Assembly: GCA_002898135.1 (NCBI GenBank)
Contig: BDTQ01000173.1
Coordinates: 1 to 10,019, forward strand
Origin: a bacterium BMS3Bbin07
GTDB taxonomy: Bacteria > Nitrospirota > Thermodesulfovibrionia > Thermodesulfovibrionales > JdFR-85
Direction: 5' to 3'
Length of the DNA stretch: 10,019 nt
Positions 1 to 6,291 of the stretch are shown here, in pieces. Within the stretch, counting starts at the first letter, position 1; the number at the start of each line of letters is the position of its first letter. A model generated the notes under the pieces. The model saw nothing but the letters and a program-made list of their open reading frames with translations, was not told the DNA's origin and made no database searches. Position numbers and translations under genes: made by a program.

Positions 1-73
1 TCACAACCATGCACAAGGCTGCAGGCGGCTCTCTTCAGTATGATGCAACAGCCTTGCTCATATTTAACCGGAT

Positions 74-724
74 ATGTCCTACAGGGAACTTAAGAAAAGA
101 GTCAAGGCGCTGCTCTTGAAGGGTGACGTAAAGGGGCTTTCTGCCCTGGCAGAAGAGTATCCCCGTGCCATAAGTGTACTGATCAGCCTTTCCTATGACA
201 AGGAATCGATGCTGACCTGGCGTGCCATTGAGGCGATCGGCCCCCTCGTCAAAGAGGTCACCGATAAATCCGCAGGTGCGGGCAGGATTATTGTTCAAAG
301 ACTCCTGTGGTCTATCACTGAGGAGTCGGGCGGGATCGGGTGGTCTGCCATAGAGATGCTCGGTGAGGTAGTAAGGCATTGTCCTGACAGTTACGACGAC
401 CTTATTCCAATAATCATCGGGTTCTTTGATGAGGAGATATTCAGGGAAGGTGTTCTCTATGCCCTCTGTCGAATTAGCGAGCGAAAACCTGTTCCATTGG
501 ATGTTGCAGCAGGGCTGCTAAAGAGGGCTCTGATTGATAAAGACCCGAAAGTCAGGGGGAGGGCCCTTTTGACGTTACAGTGCCTTAAAAGAATAATGCA
601 GGTGGAGGTTCCTGGAGTTGTCAGGGAGCTTATTCATGATAACTCGAAGGTTACGGTCTATTGTGCCGGGGATCTGATAGAACGTACAGTAAGGGAACTC
701 GCAGAGCCCCTGATAGCAAGTTGA
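74..724 (+). CDS. HEAT-repeat protein, DVU0298-like family
   Basis: This 216-residue soluble protein is almost entirely alpha-helical, with paired amphipathic helices typical of HEAT/PBS-lyase repeats. Examples are the segments around residues 48-60 (LTWRAIEAIG), 88-100 (GWSAIEMLGEVV) and 124-136 (REGVLYALCRIS), plus a KDPKVRGRALLTL repeat near 156-168. The N-terminal SYRELKKRVKALL and the central EESGGIGWSAIE match, from memory, the family that databases call DVU0298, found in sulfate reducers. No signal peptide or membrane segment is visible. HEAT proteins usually act as scaffolds; no reaction can be assigned. The ATG at 74 is the first start after an in-frame stop at 65-67, and no good ribosome site precedes it. 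The gene ends inside the promoter of its downstream neighbour. The family match is fairly sure; the role is unknown. Confidence 0.85.
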   Translation: MSYRELKKRVKALLLKGDVKGLSALAEEYPRAISVLISLSYDKESMLTWRAIEAIGPLVKEVTDKSAGAGRIIVQRLLWSITEESGGIGWSAIEMLGEVVRHCPDSYDDLIPIIIGFFDEEIFREGVLYALCRISERKPVPLDVAAGLLKRALIDKDPKVRGRALLTLQCLKRIMQVEVPGVVRELIHDNSKVTVYCAGDLIERTVRELAEPLIAS

Positions 725-750
725 CTTCTTTAAAAAGGAGTTTATATAAT
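721..750 (+). promoter_or_regulatory. Near-consensus sigma-70 promoter for the small CxxC protein gene
   Basis: A TTGACT box at 721-726 and a perfect TATAAT at 745-750 are separated by 18 bases. The -35 box overlaps the stop codon of the HEAT-repeat gene. A start near 757 would give a leader of only about 10 bases before the ATG at 768. The SD-like AAAAGGAG at about 733-740 would then lie inside the promoter and not be transcribed, so this gene may be translated almost leaderless. This is a sequence match only. Confidence 0.6.
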
Positions 751-767
751 CAACGGTTCATTTAAAA

Positions 768-1145
768 ATGAAAGAGAGAGAAGATAAGAGCGTTCTGACC
801 GAACCGAGGTGTCCTTTTTGTCATGAGTTTTTTGAAAGACCTCATGATATCACAACAGACCTCGGATTTTTCCAGGGGGGAATCTGTCCGTGTGGGGCTG
901 TCTATGCCTATGACCCTACCGGACGCAATCTCGGAGAGGCATTTGTTGACGCCCTTACATATGCCTGCAAGGAAGACTGGTCTTTGGCCTGGGGACTGAT
1001 TCCGGATGAGGATTACACTCAGAATATACTGAATTATAACTGGAGAATGCACAGGGTTTTACCAAAAAAAGGGCAGGCGGATGACAGGGTGCCATCCGCG
1101 AAGCTTATTTTTATAAAACTCAGAGAGGGCGCTTTAAAGGGATAA
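768..1145 (+). CDS. Small CxxC/CxC (zinc-ribbon-like) protein, unknown function
   Basis: This 125-residue cytoplasmic protein has no membrane segment. Cys15-x2-Cys18 (RCPFCHE) and Cys40-x-Cys42 (CPCGAVYAYD) form a four-cysteine set that could hold zinc or iron. It is followed by a conserved-looking GxNLGEAFVDALTYAC stretch and the acidic, aromatic segment WSLAWGLIPDEDYTQN. From memory it resembles an uncharacterised family found beside DVU0298-type HEAT proteins in sulfate reducers, which would make the two a conserved pair; this is recollection, not a search result. The ATG at 768 is the only plausible start, since an in-frame stop lies just upstream, but no ribosome site is near it (the AAAAGGAG lies about 28 bases away). 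A near-consensus promoter directly upstream suggests separate expression. The function is not known. Confidence 0.8.
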   Translation: MKEREDKSVLTEPRCPFCHEFFERPHDITTDLGFFQGGICPCGAVYAYDPTGRNLGEAFVDALTYACKEDWSLAWGLIPDEDYTQNILNYNWRMHRVLPKKGQADDRVPSAKLIFIKLREGALKG

Positions 1146-1331
1146 CTGAAAGCTGTAAGGACAACGTCACTATAACAATAAAGACTTATGATTAGATAAT
1201 AAATTTTTTTAATTTGACCATCTTGGTGCTTGTGTATTAATGTTTATAACCTTTGCCTTTAGTGAACTTGAAAAAGTTAACGTTAGCAGACGGGATTTTT
1301 CCCAGAAAATACAGTATAAGGAGGTTTAAAG
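1146..1331 (+). promoter_or_regulatory. dsrC upstream region with candidate promoter
   Basis: This 186-base AT-rich gap precedes dsrC. Possible promoter pairs are TTGACC (1214-1219) with TAATGT (1238-1243, spacer 18), and TTGGTG (1223-1228) with TATAAC (1245-1250, spacer 16). Neither is convincing alone, but the AT-rich block at 1186-1250 is where a promoter would be expected. A small GGGA/TCCC hairpin lies near 1300-1311. The AAGGAGG site at 1318-1324 sits 7 bases before the dsrC ATG. Confidence 0.35.
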
Positions 1332-1667
1332 ATGCCGACTATTGAGTTTGAGGGCAAACAGATTGAAGTGGACGAAGAGGGCTATCTGCAGAATCTTGAG
1401 GACTGGGTTCCGGGACTTGCCAAGATTATGGCTGAGCAGGATAGCCAGGAGCTGACTGACGAGCACTGGGAGATAATCAATTTTCTGAGGGATTATTATC
1501 AGAAATACCAGATCGCTCCAATGATCAAGATTCTCGTAAAAGAGATCAAGAAGAACATGGGCCCGGAGAAAGGGAACACAAAGTATCTTTATCAGTTATT
1601 CCCGGATGGTCCTGCAAAGCAGGCCTGTCGATATGCCGGATTGCCAAAGCCAACCGGCTGCGTATAA
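1332..1667 (+). CDS. dsrC: DsrC sulfur-carrier protein
   Basis: DsrC is a 111-residue cytoplasmic sulfur carrier of the DsrC/TusE family. In reducers, DsrAB loads it with sulfite-derived sulfur as a trisulfide, which the DsrMKJOP complex is thought to reduce; in sulfur oxidisers it accepts persulfide from the DsrEFH/TusA relay. The diagnostic flexible C-terminal arm is intact: ACRYAGLPKPTGCV places Cys99 and the penultimate Cys110 eleven residues apart, the spacing needed for the functional two-cysteine DsrC. The N-terminal PTIEFEGKQIEVDEEGYL and the central EHWEIINFLRDYYQKYQIAP are typical of the family, and the length is normal. AAGGAGG at 1318-1324 fixes the ATG. It is transcribed in the same direction as dsrMKJOP but is separated from it by a strong hairpin and one sensor gene. 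The identification is secure. Confidence 0.97.
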   Translation: MPTIEFEGKQIEVDEEGYLQNLEDWVPGLAKIMAEQDSQELTDEHWEIINFLRDYYQKYQIAPMIKILVKEIKKNMGPEKGNTKYLYQLFPDGPAKQACRYAGLPKPTGCV

Positions 1668-1682
1668 TTCCCGGTCTAAACT

Positions 1683-1725
1683 AAGGATGGGTGCCCCCTG
1701 TAGAGTCTGCCGGGGTACCATCCTT
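1683..1725 (+). terminator. Strong hairpin downstream of dsrC
   Basis: Arms AAGGATGG (1683-1690) and CCATCCTT (1718-1725) are perfectly complementary. They extend inward through a one-base bulge, a T-A pair, a G-U pair and four C-G pairs (CCCC 1694-1697 with GGGG 1712-1715), leaving a loop of about 14 bases. No T-run follows, so it is not a classical intrinsic terminator. It may be a factor-assisted terminator or a 3' stabiliser of an abundant dsrC mRNA that reduces read-through into the dsr membrane operon. Confidence 0.6.
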
Positions 1726-1907
1726 GAACAAAATACTTTAAGGCAGATATAGCTCCAAGGGTGGAAGTGGCCAGGAAATGTTAAAAAGGCGGGAGAGGTA
1801 GCTGTAGATTACTGTGGACTTGCACATTTTGTCTCTCATGCGTATGGAATTCAAGAAATCTGTGACGATTTTGATCTGATATCCAAAGGAGCGGTCTATA
1901 TAAGTTT
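1726..1907. other. Gap between the dsrC hairpin and the RsbRD-type gene, no clear gene
   Basis: About 180 bases hold no gene with a usable start. One + strand frame is open from 1753 to 1917 but lacks ATG, GTG and TTG starts. TTGATC (1871-1876) and TCTATA (1895-1900), 18 bases apart, could be a weak promoter, but it would start transcription almost at the next ATG. The SD-like AAAGGAG at 1885-1891 is 16 bases from that ATG, longer than usual. Confidence 0.5.
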
Positions 1908-2423
1908 ATGGAATTAAAAAGTCTTCTTACAGAGAAGAGAGCAGCCATACTGAGAAAGTGGTTTGACCTAATCGTGGATACCTATCCTTCTGATACTTCA
2001 AGTTTTTTGAAAAAACAAAAAAATCAGTTTGCAAATCCTGTAGGACATACTATATCCGAGGGAATAGAGGAACTGTTTGATGAACTTCTTGAGGAAGCCG
2101 GTTCCGGCAAGGTTTCTCCCTTTCTTGATAACATTATCAGGGTCAGGGCAATCCAGGACTTTACCCCCTCAGAGGCAATCGGCTTTATCTTCCTTCTGAA
2201 GAATGTGATCAGGGAATCGCTGCAAAGAGAGATTCGTGAGTACCAAATGTATGATGATCTGCTGAGACTTGAGTCCAGGATAGACGATCTTGTCCGTAGT
2301 TCCTTTGATGTATACATGAAATGCAGGGAGCAGGTTTACGATCTGAAGGCAAGCGAGGTCAAGAAGATGACCTTCAGGTTATTACAGAGAGCAAATCTGG
2401 TAAAGGAAATTCAGGAAGATTAA
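1908..2423 (+). CDS. Stand-alone RsbRD N-terminal-domain protein (putative sensor)
   Basis: This 171-residue, all-helical cytoplasmic protein has the hallmarks of the RsbRD N-terminal domain. They are the N-terminal LKSLLTEKRAAILRKWFDLI (residues 3-22), then FLKKQKNQFANPVGHTI, then a conserved helix TPSEAIGFIFLLKNVIRESL. In RsbR-type stressosome proteins this globin-like domain is joined to a STAS domain; here there is no STAS domain and the chain ends soon after the sensor fold. Proteins of this type are, from memory, often found just before dsrM in sulfate reducers. The gene ends 58 bases before dsrM with no terminator between, so it probably leads the dsrMKJOP operon. A role in sensing or regulation is inference; a structural or maturation role for the complex is equally possible. 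Start choice is moderately supported, since AAAGGAG is 16 bases upstream. Confidence 0.85.
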   Translation: MELKSLLTEKRAAILRKWFDLIVDTYPSDTSSFLKKQKNQFANPVGHTISEGIEELFDELLEEAGSGKVSPFLDNIIRVRAIQDFTPSEAIGFIFLLKNVIRESLQREIREYQMYDDLLRLESRIDDLVRSSFDVYMKCREQVYDLKASEVKKMTFRLLQRANLVKEIQED

Positions 2424-2481
2424 CATAGACTATCAAAAGCTTTTAAAGTTTACATCATAAAAAGTGAAAGGAGGTTGCTAA

Positions 2482-3477
2482 ATGGGCGCATTGCTTTCCT
2501 TTTTCGTTGTTATAGTGCTCGTTTTGCTTGCCCTGGCAGGAGTGAAGGGGGCAGGCCTGTATGTTCTGTTCGGAACCATCATACCCTATGCAGCATTTGC
2601 GACATTTATACTCGGAGTGATTTTGCGCGTCATAAAGTGGAGCCGTTCACCAGTGCCCTTCCATATCCCCACAACCTGTGGCCAGGAGAAATCTCTCCCC
2701 TGGATTAAGTACAGCAAACTTGAAAGCCCCGCAGGTACGATGGGCGTTATCGGGAGAATGGCGCTGGAAGTGCTGTTATTCCGTTCGCTTTTCAGAAACC
2801 TGAAGAGCGAACAGAGGGACGACGGGGCAAAGCTGGTATATGGTTCGAATAAGTGGCTCTGGCTGGGAGGAATAGCATTTCACTGGTCAATGCTTATCGT
2901 AATCATCAGGCACCTGAGATTCTTTACGCATCCCGTCCCGTTCTTTGTAAATATCATTGACAGTCTCGACGGTTTTCTGCAGATAGGGGCTCCCCATCTT
3001 ATGATTACCGGCGTGGTTCTGTTGCTGGCCGTGACATATCTTTTTCTCAGAAGGGCCTTTATCCCGCAGGTGCGTTACATTTCCCTTCCTGCCGACTATC
3101 TGCCGTTGTTCCTTATCATGGGTATCGCTACTTCAGGCATACTGATGCGGTATTTTTTGAAGGTTGATATTATACATGTGAAGGAGTTGACCCTGGGTCT
3201 GGCCACCCTGAATCCCAAGATTCCCGCAGGGATCGGCGTTATTTTCTATATTCACCTGTTCCTTATCAGTACACTTTTTGCCTACTTCCCCTTCAGCAAA
3301 CTGATGCATATGGGGGGTGTGTTCCTCAGTCCTACTAGAAACCTGGCCAATAACAGCCGTATGAAGAGACATGTTAATCCATGGAACTATCCGGTTAAGG
3401 TTCACACATACGAGGAATATGAGGATCAGTTCAGGGAGAAAATGAAAGATGCTGGAATTCCAGTAGAAAAGGAGTGA
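2482..3477 (+). CDS. dsrM: DsrM, cytochrome b subunit of the DsrMKJOP complex
   Basis: DsrM is the membrane diheme cytochrome b (NarI/HdrE-like) that links the quinone pool to cytoplasmic DsrK. The 331-residue chain shows six hydrophobic spans at about residues 4-20, 28-50, 125-147, 168-189, 204-224 and 248-271. Histidines in or near these spans (His134, His144, His172, His258, His276) include the likely heme b ligands. The soluble stretch at 52-120 carries a single cysteine (Cys66), and the C-terminal tail from about 284 (SPTRNLANNSRMKRHVNPWN) is hydrophilic and probably contacts DsrK. AAAGGAGG at 2467-2474 lies 7 bases before the ATG and fixes the start. The stop codon lies 4 bases before the dsrK start, implying translational coupling. 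An overlapping reading frame near 2475 has no support. Confidence 0.95.
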   Translation: MGALLSFFVVIVLVLLALAGVKGAGLYVLFGTIIPYAAFATFILGVILRVIKWSRSPVPFHIPTTCGQEKSLPWIKYSKLESPAGTMGVIGRMALEVLLFRSLFRNLKSEQRDDGAKLVYGSNKWLWLGGIAFHWSMLIVIIRHLRFFTHPVPFFVNIIDSLDGFLQIGAPHLMITGVVLLLAVTYLFLRRAFIPQVRYISLPADYLPLFLIMGIATSGILMRYFLKVDIIHVKELTLGLATLNPKIPAGIGVIFYIHLFLISTLFAYFPFSKLMHMGGVFLSPTRNLANNSRMKRHVNPWNYPVKVHTYEEYEDQFREKMKDAGIPVEKE

Positions 3478-3481
3478 GATA

Positions 3482-5113
3482 ATGGCGAAACCAACTAAAC
3501 CAACAAAACCACCAAAGCCGGAAGAACTCGTAAAGATAGACTATAATCCTCCTGAAAAACCCTGGATGGAGGTGCCCGTTGAATTCAAACCCGGTACCTT
3601 TTGTTATGGTACAAGACCGAAGTATCTTGAAGAAGTCGGGTTTCCCAATCCAAGGGAATGGTCCCCGCTGGATGAGGACTGGAAACTTCCTGCAGACTGG
3701 AAGGATACAGTCCTGGATGGTCTCGGGGAGAGGCTTAAAAAGAACCGTGCATTTCACCTCTTTATGGATATCTGTGTAAGGTGCGGGGCATGTGCCGACA
3801 AGTGCCATTTCTTTATCGGTTCCGGAGACCCAAAAAATATGCCTGTGCTCAGGGCAGAGCTGATGAGGTCTGTATACAGAAAGTATTTTTCAACCGGCGG
3901 AAAACTCTTTGGAAGCCTTGCAGGGGCACGGGAGCTGACCTTTGATGTATTTAAGGAGTGGTGGTACTATTTCTACCAGTGCACTGAATGCCGGAGGTGC
4001 TCGGTCTTCTGTCCTTATGGTATTGATACTGCCGAGATCACCATGATGGCGAGGGAGCTCTTTAACCTCCTGGGGTGTAATACAGACTGGATTGCCGGAC
4101 CTGTGGCAAACTGTTACAGGAAGGGTAACCACCTTGGTCTTGAGCCCCATACCATAACAAGCAATATCGAGTTTATGCTCGATGACATAGAGGAGATAAC
4201 AGGCATCAAGATTGAGCCGACCTTTAACCGCAAGGGGGCGGAAATTCTTTTTGTCACACCTTCCGGAGACCTCTTTGGTGACCCCGGCACATATACCTGC
4301 ATGGGCTATCTCATGCTCTTTCACGAACTCGGACTCGACTATACCTGGAGCACATATGCATCAGAGGGAGGAAACTTCGGCTTCTTTACCTCGATGGAGA
4401 TGGCAAAAAGGCTGAATTACAAGATATATGCCGAGGCCAAGAGACTGGGAGTAAAGTGGATACTCGGAGGAGAATGCGGTCACATGTGGAGGGTTGTGCA
4501 TCAGTATATGGATACATGGAATGGCCCGGCCGATTTCCTTGAAGAACCGGTTTCACCCATAACGGGTACAAAGTTCGAGAATGCAAAGACCACGAAGATG
4601 GTTCATATAGCCGAATTTACGGCCGACCTGATCAAACACGGCAAGCTGAAACTTGACCCAAGCCGGAACGACCATCTGAAAGTAACTTACCATGATTCCT
4701 GTAATACATCCCGTGGCATGGGAATTCTGGAAGAGCCCCGCTATATCATCAATAACTCATGTAACCATTTCCACGAGATGCCCGAGGATACCATCAGGGA
4801 GAAGACATTTTGTTGCGGAAGCGGCACCGGCCTGAATGCTGGTGAAAACATGGAATTGCGGATGCGGGGAGGCCTACCAAGGGCGAATGCCGTCAAGCAT
4901 GTGCGGGACAAGCACGGGGTGAATATGCTGGCCAATATCTGTGCTATAGACAGGGCAACGTTGTCGGCCCTGATGCAGTACTGGGTTCCGGATGTGGAAG
5001 TCTCCGGTATTCATGAGTTGCTTGGGAATGCCCTGGTTATGAAGGGCGAGAAGGAGAGAGAGACCGATCTGCGCCTTGAACCCCTGCCGGGAAAGGAGGA
5101 AGAGGATGTATGA
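3482..5113 (+). CDS. dsrK: DsrK, HdrD-like iron-sulfur catalytic subunit
   Basis: DsrK is the cytoplasmic catalytic subunit related to heterodisulfide reductase HdrD. It is thought to reduce the DsrC trisulfide or disulfide using electrons passed by DsrM. The 543-residue chain has two [4Fe-4S] motifs: Cys98, 101, 104 and 108 (CVRCGACADKC) and Cys167, 170, 173 and 177 (CTECRRCSVFC). The C-terminal half carries the CCG-type active-site region, with Cys332 (GGECGH), Cys407 (HDSCN), the Cys444-Cys445 pair (FCCGSG) and Cys487 as candidate ligands of the special catalytic cluster. There is no signal peptide. The N-terminus has an unusual Lys-Pro-Thr repeat (KPTKPTKPPKP). AAAAGGAG ending at 3474 supports the ATG at 3482. 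The gene overlaps dsrJ by 8 bases. Confidence 0.96.
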   Translation: MAKPTKPTKPPKPEELVKIDYNPPEKPWMEVPVEFKPGTFCYGTRPKYLEEVGFPNPREWSPLDEDWKLPADWKDTVLDGLGERLKKNRAFHLFMDICVRCGACADKCHFFIGSGDPKNMPVLRAELMRSVYRKYFSTGGKLFGSLAGARELTFDVFKEWWYYFYQCTECRRCSVFCPYGIDTAEITMMARELFNLLGCNTDWIAGPVANCYRKGNHLGLEPHTITSNIEFMLDDIEEITGIKIEPTFNRKGAEILFVTPSGDLFGDPGTYTCMGYLMLFHELGLDYTWSTYASEGGNFGFFTSMEMAKRLNYKIYAEAKRLGVKWILGGECGHMWRVVHQYMDTWNGPADFLEEPVSPITGTKFENAKTTKMVHIAEFTADLIKHGKLKLDPSRNDHLKVTYHDSCNTSRGMGILEEPRYIINNSCNHFHEMPEDTIREKTFCCGSGTGLNAGENMELRMRGGLPRANAVKHVRDKHGVNMLANICAIDRATLSALMQYWVPDVEVSGIHELLGNALVMKGEKERETDLRLEPLPGKEEEDV

Positions 5114-5510
5114 CGCTTGGAAAATCCTTTTAGGATTGATAATTTTTTTGGCCTTTGCAACGTTTCCTTTTTACAGTAATATGGGTAAGGCTGTTGCCAA
5201 ACCGGATCCAAAGCTTGATACCCCGGTCATTCAGCAGATGAAGGTAAAGCAGTGTGTGGAATCAAAGGAGTTTATGAGGGCAGAACACATGCAGCTGCTG
5301 AATAACTGGAGAGATGCTGCACTTCGCCGTGGTGAAAGACTCTATAAAGGCTCTGACGGAAGGATTACGGAGATCAGCTTCCAGAACCAATGCCTCAGAT
5401 GTCATTCCAACAAGAAAAAGTTCTGCGATGAATGCCATAGTTATGCGGATGTTAAACCGTACTGCTGGGATTGTCATATCGCTCCAAAGGAGGCCAAGAA
5501 TGAGCATTAG
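5106..5510 (+). CDS. dsrJ: DsrJ, membrane-anchored triheme cytochrome c
   Basis: DsrJ is the periplasmic triheme cytochrome c of the complex. The ATG at 5106 is preferred because AGGAGG at 5094-5099 lies 6 bases upstream; a longer frame from 5076 would add ten basic residues and has no ribosome site. The 134-residue product has one N-terminal hydrophobic span (about 7-24), likely an uncleaved anchor. Three CxxCH heme sites lie at 96-100 (CLRCH), 107-111 (CDECH) and 120-124 (CWDCH). Cys50 (VKQCVESKEFMRAEHM) corresponds to the conserved cysteine proposed as an unusual His/Cys axial ligand of one heme in Allochromatium vinosum DsrJ. The gene overlaps dsrK by 8 bases and dsrO by 11. Its partner in the periplasm is unknown; a sulfur-redox role has been proposed for the family. 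Confidence 0.95.
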   Translation: MYDAWKILLGLIIFLAFATFPFYSNMGKAVAKPDPKLDTPVIQQMKVKQCVESKEFMRAEHMQLLNNWRDAALRRGERLYKGSDGRITEISFQNQCLRCHSNKKKFCDECHSYADVKPYCWDCHIAPKEAKNEH

Positions 5511-6291
5511 TAGGAGAGATTTCTTGAAGTTAGCTGGGATTTCCAGCCTTGGGATCGGCTTTTCGGCTACTGATTTGCTCTGGGAAAATAGAGCTGAAGC
5601 TATAGATTACATGTCCTCTCCAAAGGGCCTTACGGCAAAGAGATGGGCGATGGTAGTGGATTTAAGGAAGTTTAAAACAGAAGAGGATTACAGTAGAGTA
5701 ATAGATATCTGCCATCATATTCACAATGTCCCGGACTTCGGCAATCTGAAGGACGAGGTTAAATGGATATGGACAGATACCTTTGAGCACGTATTCCCCT
5801 TTCAGAAGAATGAATACCTTCCGGAGGGGGTTCAGGAAAAGAAGGCCGTCCTGTTTTGCAACCATTGCGACAATCCGCCATGTGTAAGGGTTTGTCCCAC
5901 ACAGGCTACTTTCAAGAGGAAAGACGGGATTGTGGCACAGGACTACCATCGCTGCATCGGCTGCAGATTCTGTATGGCGGCCTGTCCCTTTGGGTCAAGG
6001 AGCTTCAACTGGAGAGACCCGCGTCCTTTTATCAAGCGCCTGAATCCGGAGTTCCCTACAAGGACGAAGGGTGTGGTGGAGAAGTGTAATTTCTGTGTGG
6101 AGAGACTTGCAAAAGGTCTCAAGCCTGCCTGCGTGGAGGTATCCAACGGGGGATTGATTTTCGGTGACCTCTCAGACCCCGAATCAGAGGTAAGAAAAAT
6201 ACTGAGCAAGCACTATTCCTTGCGTCGTAAGGCTGAACTCGGAACACGGCCCAGTGTGTTTTACATAATAGGAGGTGATGAAGATGCTTGA
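5500..6291 (+). CDS. dsrO: DsrO, Tat-exported periplasmic Fe-S subunit
   Basis: DsrO is the periplasmic electron-transfer subunit that pairs with DsrP. The ATG at 5500 follows AAAGGAGG (5486-5493) by 6 bases and gives 263 residues starting MSISRRDFLKLAG, a clear twin-arginine signal. A longer frame beginning at 5314 lies inside dsrJ and is rejected. Cluster motifs are Cys120/123/128/132 (CNHCDNPPCVRVC), Cys152/155/158/162 (CIGCRFCMAAC) and Cys196/199/211 (CNFC then ACVEVS), plus Cys71 (CHHIHNVP). Compared with four-cluster NrfC/PsrB relatives, the first motif keeps only its last cysteine and the last motif has Ser215 where its fourth cysteine would be. The 12 cysteines therefore fit three [4Fe-4S] clusters. 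The gene overlaps dsrJ by 11 bases and dsrP by 8. Confidence 0.95.
   Translation: MSISRRDFLKLAGISSLGIGFSATDLLWENRAEAIDYMSSPKGLTAKRWAMVVDLRKFKTEEDYSRVIDICHHIHNVPDFGNLKDEVKWIWTDTFEHVFPFQKNEYLPEGVQEKKAVLFCNHCDNPPCVRVCPTQATFKRKDGIVAQDYHRCIGCRFCMAACPFGSRSFNWRDPRPFIKRLNPEFPTRTKGVVEKCNFCVERLAKGLKPACVEVSNGGLIFGDLSDPESEVRKILSKHYSLRRKAELGTRPSVFYIIGGDEDA

Noticed and set aside
1-73. Short open stretches before the HEAT gene, including an ATG at 9 reading into it
   Set aside because: Too short, no ribosome site, no recognisable sequence, and it overlaps a well-supported gene; an upstream gene's end cannot be shown.
35-379. Antisense open frame of 114 codons opposite the HEAT gene
   Set aside because: The + strand frame is a recognisable HEAT-repeat protein; the opposite frame has no ribosome site or family features.
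5076-5105. Longer DsrJ start
   Set aside because: The extension lies inside dsrK, adds a basic stretch ahead of the membrane anchor, and overlaps the AGGAGG site that serves the ATG at 5106.
5314-5499. Longer DsrO start
   Set aside because: It runs through dsrJ and would bury the twin-arginine signal, which is properly N-terminal from 5500.
6275-6283. GTG at 6275 or ATG at 6278 as dsrP start
   Set aside because: They overlap or touch the AGGAGG site; the ATG at 6284 has normal spacing.
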